A stretch of 6,764 bases of DNA from JAGTRP01 sp035655235 (GTDB taxonomy: Bacteria; Pseudomonadota; Gammaproteobacteria; Burkholderiales; Rhodocyclaceae), in NCBI GenBank assembly GCA_035655235.1, contig DASRUX010000042.1, positions 1 through 6,764 of the forward strand, written 5' to 3'. Below, piece after piece: positions 6,549-6,764 of this stretch (position 1 is the stretch's first letter; each line of letters opens with the position of its first letter). The position numbers were made by a program, and so were the translations under genes. Under the pieces are notes generated by a model. That model had not been told where the DNA came from. It worked only from the letters and a program-made list of their open reading frames with translations, and searched no databases.

Positions 6549-6764
6549 CTACCAGGCCCGGGCGCCCATCAGGTAATTGCGGGTTTCCCGCACCGCGGGC
6601 GCTTCGGGGACCGGGGCAGCGACGGCCACGGGGGCGGGAACTGGCTCAACCACGGGTGCCGGCACCGGCACCAGCAGGTCCCGCAGGCGCAGCACCATGA
6701 CCAGCAGGTCCTCGTCCAGGGCATCCTCTTCGATTTCGGAAAGGCGCTGGCGGGCGTAGTCGGT
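6549..6764 (-). CDS. Hypothetical protein, C-terminal 71 residues, N-terminus beyond the window
   Basis: A minus-strand frame is open from the right edge to a TAG at 6549-6551. I do not recognise it. The visible part starts TDYARQRLSEIEEDALDED, an acidic and probably helical segment, followed by a Leu/Arg-rich stretch (LLVMVLRLRDLL). A 27-residue segment built only of Val, Pro, Ala and Glu follows (nine prolines, fragment residues 32-58), likely an extended linker. The tail is RETRNYLMGARAW. The plus-strand alternative over the same bases is a Ser/Thr/Arg/Gly-rich shadow with unnatural composition, which supports the minus-strand reading. It is convergent with the NodI-like gene, with 12 nt between the two stops. 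With no start or domain visible, its function cannot be assigned. Confidence 0.65.
   Translation of the reverse strand, partial: TDYARQRLSEIEEDALDEDLLVMVLRLRDLLVPVPAPVVEPVPAPVAVAAPVPEAPAVRETRNYLMGARAW

Noticed and set aside
6542..6562. Hairpin CCCGGG-loop-CCCGGG between the convergent genes as a terminator
   Set aside because: The 6-bp G+C stem is plausible, but neither strand has a T-run after it: the TTTT lies before the stem on the plus strand and reads as AAAA after it on the minus strand. CCCGGG is also a common palindrome in such DNA.
6577..6759. Plus-strand 60-codon frame, Ser/Thr/Arg/Gly-rich
   Set aside because: It has low-complexity unnatural composition, and the minus strand over the same bases gives a more protein-like open frame ending just after the convergent gene.

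Overview
The window is G+C-rich DNA (about two thirds G+C by eye), densely packed with genes. It is most consistent with a betaproteobacterium, perhaps Rhodocyclales-like. This rests on the base composition, the gene types and especially the NodI-type ABC ATPase; the taxonomic call is inference. There is no sign of phage, transposon, CRISPR array or RNA gene, and the reading frames share the same G/C-ending codon style throughout.

Layout. Six plus-strand genes are packed head to tail, followed by one convergent gene. (1) 1-599 is the C-terminal part of a periplasmic polyamine-binding protein (PotF/PotD type), cut by the left edge. (2) 610-1665 is a long VanZ-family membrane protein. (3) 1662-2012 is a small 116-residue membrane protein of unknown function, hidden inside a longer spurious open frame. 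(4) 2012-4651 is a P2-type cation-transporting P-type ATPase of 879 residues with all catalytic motifs intact. (5) 4679-4996 is a thioredoxin-like [2Fe-2S] ferredoxin. (6) 4993-5631 is a small alpha/beta hydrolase. (7) 5619-6536 is a NodI-like ABC transporter ATPase. (8) 6549-6764 on the minus strand is the C-terminal end of an unrecognised protein with an acidic stretch and a Pro/Val/Ala-rich segment.

Organisation. Gaps are 10 nt between genes 1 and 2, and stop/start overlaps join genes 2-3 (ATGA), 3-4 (TGATG), 5-6 (ATGA) and 6-7 (13 nt). This suggests two translationally coupled blocks: polyamine-binding protein/VanZ/small membrane protein/ATPase, and ferredoxin/hydrolase/NodI-like ATPase. 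The only clear break among plus-strand genes is the 27-nt gap at 4652-4678. A perfect TATAAT hexamer overlaps the ATPase stop codon there and could give the second block its own promoter. The first block is functionally mixed (envelope and transport proteins), and nothing in the sequence ties its members to one pathway.

I found no convincing undescribed system. The points most worth a second look are the small unknown membrane protein coupled to the ATPase, the ATPase's ion site lacking the usual M6 aspartate, the NodI-like ATPase with no permease gene following it, and the intra-operon TATAAT box.
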